This document shows positions 62,366 to 64,000 of a stretch of 64,000 bases of DNA, piece by piece. Every line of letters begins with the position of its first letter. Within the stretch, counting starts at the first letter, position 1. Origin of the DNA: Gymnorhina tibicen (taxonomy: Eukaryota; Chordata; Aves; Passeriformes; Artamidae); NCBI GenBank assembly GCA_013399875.1, contig VXAZ01007917.1, positions 160,181 through 224,180 of the forward strand, in the 5' to 3' direction. The notes beneath the pieces were generated by a model that did not search any database, had not been told where the DNA came from, and saw only the letters and a list, made by a program, of their open reading frames with translations. The position numbers and the translations under genes are program-made.

Positions 62366-62870
62366 TTTTTTGTTAGTCTAATGCATCCTGCAAATGATCA
62401 AGTCAAAGCAATTGAGCGGGCAACTTAATTCAGAAACAAGCTAGAGGCAGAAGTGGAGTAAGTGCTATTTTTCTTCAATAAGAATTGCCAATGAGAAATA
62501 TCAGTGTGGAAGCATTGTACAACTATGCCATTTTAATGCAGAGAATAGGTCATGTGTAGGAGCAGATGTTGTCCCTGTTCAAGATAACATGAGCTCTGAA
62601 CCTGAAATGGATAAAGGCCATCTATACCTATTTGGTTCTGGAGAAAGATGGTTTCATTGGCCTTGTCAAAATTTCTGATGATATTATGTACATCAAAATT
62701 TGTCTCACATTTACGTACAAGATTATGTCTCCTTTCTAAATTCTTTTTTCCTGCCTTTCTTGATGCCTCCTTCCTTTTTTTGATCGTTTTTCTACAAGAC
62801 ACCATCACTTTTTTCTGATCTACAGCAAAATGGTTTCAAGAATACTTTCCTCTTTATTTTCATTTTTACA
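62366..62870. other. AT-rich DNA, nothing recognised
   Basis: No gene or repeat is supported. Confidence 0.6.
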
Positions 62871-62990
62871 GAATCACAGAACAGACTAGGTTGGAAAAGA
62901 ACTTTGAAATCATCTAGTCCAACCTGTGACCTAACATTACCTTATCAGTTAAACCATGGCAATTTTTAATGTCTTCTGTCCCATTTATGA
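62871..62990 (-). mobile_element. CR1 LINE 3' fragment, minus orientation
   Basis: CAGAATCACAGAACAGACTA, GGTTGGAAAAGAACTTTGAA, ATCATCTAGTCCAACCTGTG and ACCTAACATTACC are the reverse of a CR1 3' end. It belongs to a different subfamily from the copy at 43.9 kb, judging by the GGTTGGAAAAGA and CCTAACATTACC parts. The far end is uncertain and could reach about 63120. Confidence 0.88.
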
Positions 62991-63963
62991 CAAACCCATC
63001 ATCTTGAAAAATCAATCCCTATGCCCTCTGTCAGAAAGAGTGAATTTCCATCTCCTCAGTGATAATTTTAACTTGAAGAATGAATGTCTTCATAGCAAAA
63101 TGGTCTCTTCCCCTAGAAGTATTGTAGAGGCAAGTGGTACAAAACAACAGCAGGAAATAAACTCAAAGAGTGTGTGAGGATCAGGTTCTCTCTGATGAAA
63201 TTTAAGAAATATGCTGACTTTTTGAATAGTAATATAGGTTCAGAAACCAAACAAGAAGGAAATATTTTCCTTTATTACAAGACCTTTAACAAGTATTATT
63301 ATAGCTTATTATGACAAACATTAGTTTCAACAGATGTCTTTTGTCCAAAGTATTAGCAAATGAATGTCAGAACAGCTGTGAGTCTGTTGATATATTACTT
63401 GAAGATGAAAAGTTGACTTGACTGGTCAGGCTTAATTAGCTCTGAAACAAGGTGTCATGGAGAGTCAAATAGGCACTTTTGTCATCTAGAAGAAAAAAAA
63501 TCTATTCTTTTTCTTTTCTGGATATCTCTCAAATGCTGGCCAAAGCAAGTTCTGAAGAAAGTCTGTCTGGTTACTTGCTGCAATTCACTTGACCACAATG
63601 TTAGCAGATATTTGACACGAATACCATTAGAAGGCCACAAATTTTGCAAAAATTTGTTTCTAAGGACTGAGACAGAGGACTTAGTGCTTACTGACTTACT
63701 TTCAGAGAAAATTATGAAGGTGTAGTATTGTGATTTTTCCCATCAGCTCTATAGAGTGCAATTGAAATAGAGAAGACTGTAAGGAAGAGTAGAAATACAA
63801 GAATCAGAAAGTAAATCTGTATTAATAGGCTAAATATTATATCAAGTTGTGATGTCTCTGTAGACTCTTCCATTAATAAATTATCTAGTTTAGTTTCAAA
63901 TGCATTGAGTTCCATGGACAAGACAGATATTACAAGCTTACTTGTACTTGTCACACAAATAGG
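62991..63963. other. AT-rich DNA, no gene seen
   Basis: Open frames (62956-63177 plus, 63712-63954 minus) have no recognised domain. Confidence 0.55.
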
Positions 63964-63964
63964 C

Positions 63965-64000
63965 TGCGAGACCCGCAGCCCGCTTACGGGCCGGTCGACA
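63965..64000. other. CpG-rich edge, possible start of an LTR insertion
   Basis: Six CpG dinucleotides occur in the last 36 bases after kilobases of AT-rich, CpG-poor DNA. The change begins at a TG (TGCGAGACCCGCAGCCCGC), as an LTR boundary would. Too little is visible for a firm call. Confidence 0.35.

Overview
The window looks like avian nuclear DNA, most likely from a passerine or related bird. It is AT-rich, has no bacterial-style gene packing, and carries CR1 LINE fragments with the typical bird CR1 3' end. It also carries several LTRs of the ERVL and ERVK types common in songbird genomes, and pentanucleotide microsatellites. The family names come from my knowledge of these repeats, not from a database search. 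I see no host protein-coding gene, tRNA or rRNA gene, or CRISPR array. The short open reading frames have no recognisable domains, no codon bias and no splice context, so I read the window as a gene desert or part of a very long intron.

Layout. 1-3.99 kb: AT-rich unique DNA with low-complexity tracts. 3.99-4.64 kb: solo LTR (minus) with a perfect 6-bp target duplication. 6.54-6.68 kb: compound AACAT/ATAAT microsatellite. 9.1 kb: CR1 tail. 11.3-12.3 kb: long ERVL-type LTR (minus) with ~50-bp internal repeats. 15.0-15.5 kb: second LTR related to the 4-kb one. 16.8 and 17.4-17.7 kb: CR1 pieces. 17.7-27.7 kb: mostly unique AT-rich DNA. 27.8-28.2 and 40.0-40.4 kb: two copies of one ERVL-type LTR, each with a near-perfect 5-bp target duplication. 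30.2 kb: CR1 tail. 30.94-32.64 kb: the longest CR1 copy, with a broken reverse-transcriptase frame. 43.9, 52.9 and 62.9 kb: CR1 tails on the minus strand. 53.4-54.0 kb: a probable LTR and the end of another. 58.15-58.63 kb: promoter-like LTR (plus) beside a 20-bp palindrome. 60.25-61.67 kb: two solo LTRs with perfect 6-bp duplications. 61.9-62.4 kb: a CR1 tail that runs into a TTCTA/TTTCTA microsatellite. 63.96-64.0 kb: an abrupt CpG-rich edge, probably the start of another insertion.

No genes work together here. The only coding relic is the dead CR1 reverse transcriptase. What can be supported is a history of insertion: old CR1 fragments, then ERVL and ERVK proviruses reduced to solo LTRs, with slippage repeats growing in and around them. 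The best evidence is the set of target-site duplications read directly from the sequence. I found no convincing new biological system. The points most worth checking are the cluster of LTRs at 58-61.7 kb, the palindrome with poly(A) signals on both strands, the repeated CCATTGG modules in two LTRs, and unique stretches that look like candidate conserved non-coding elements.
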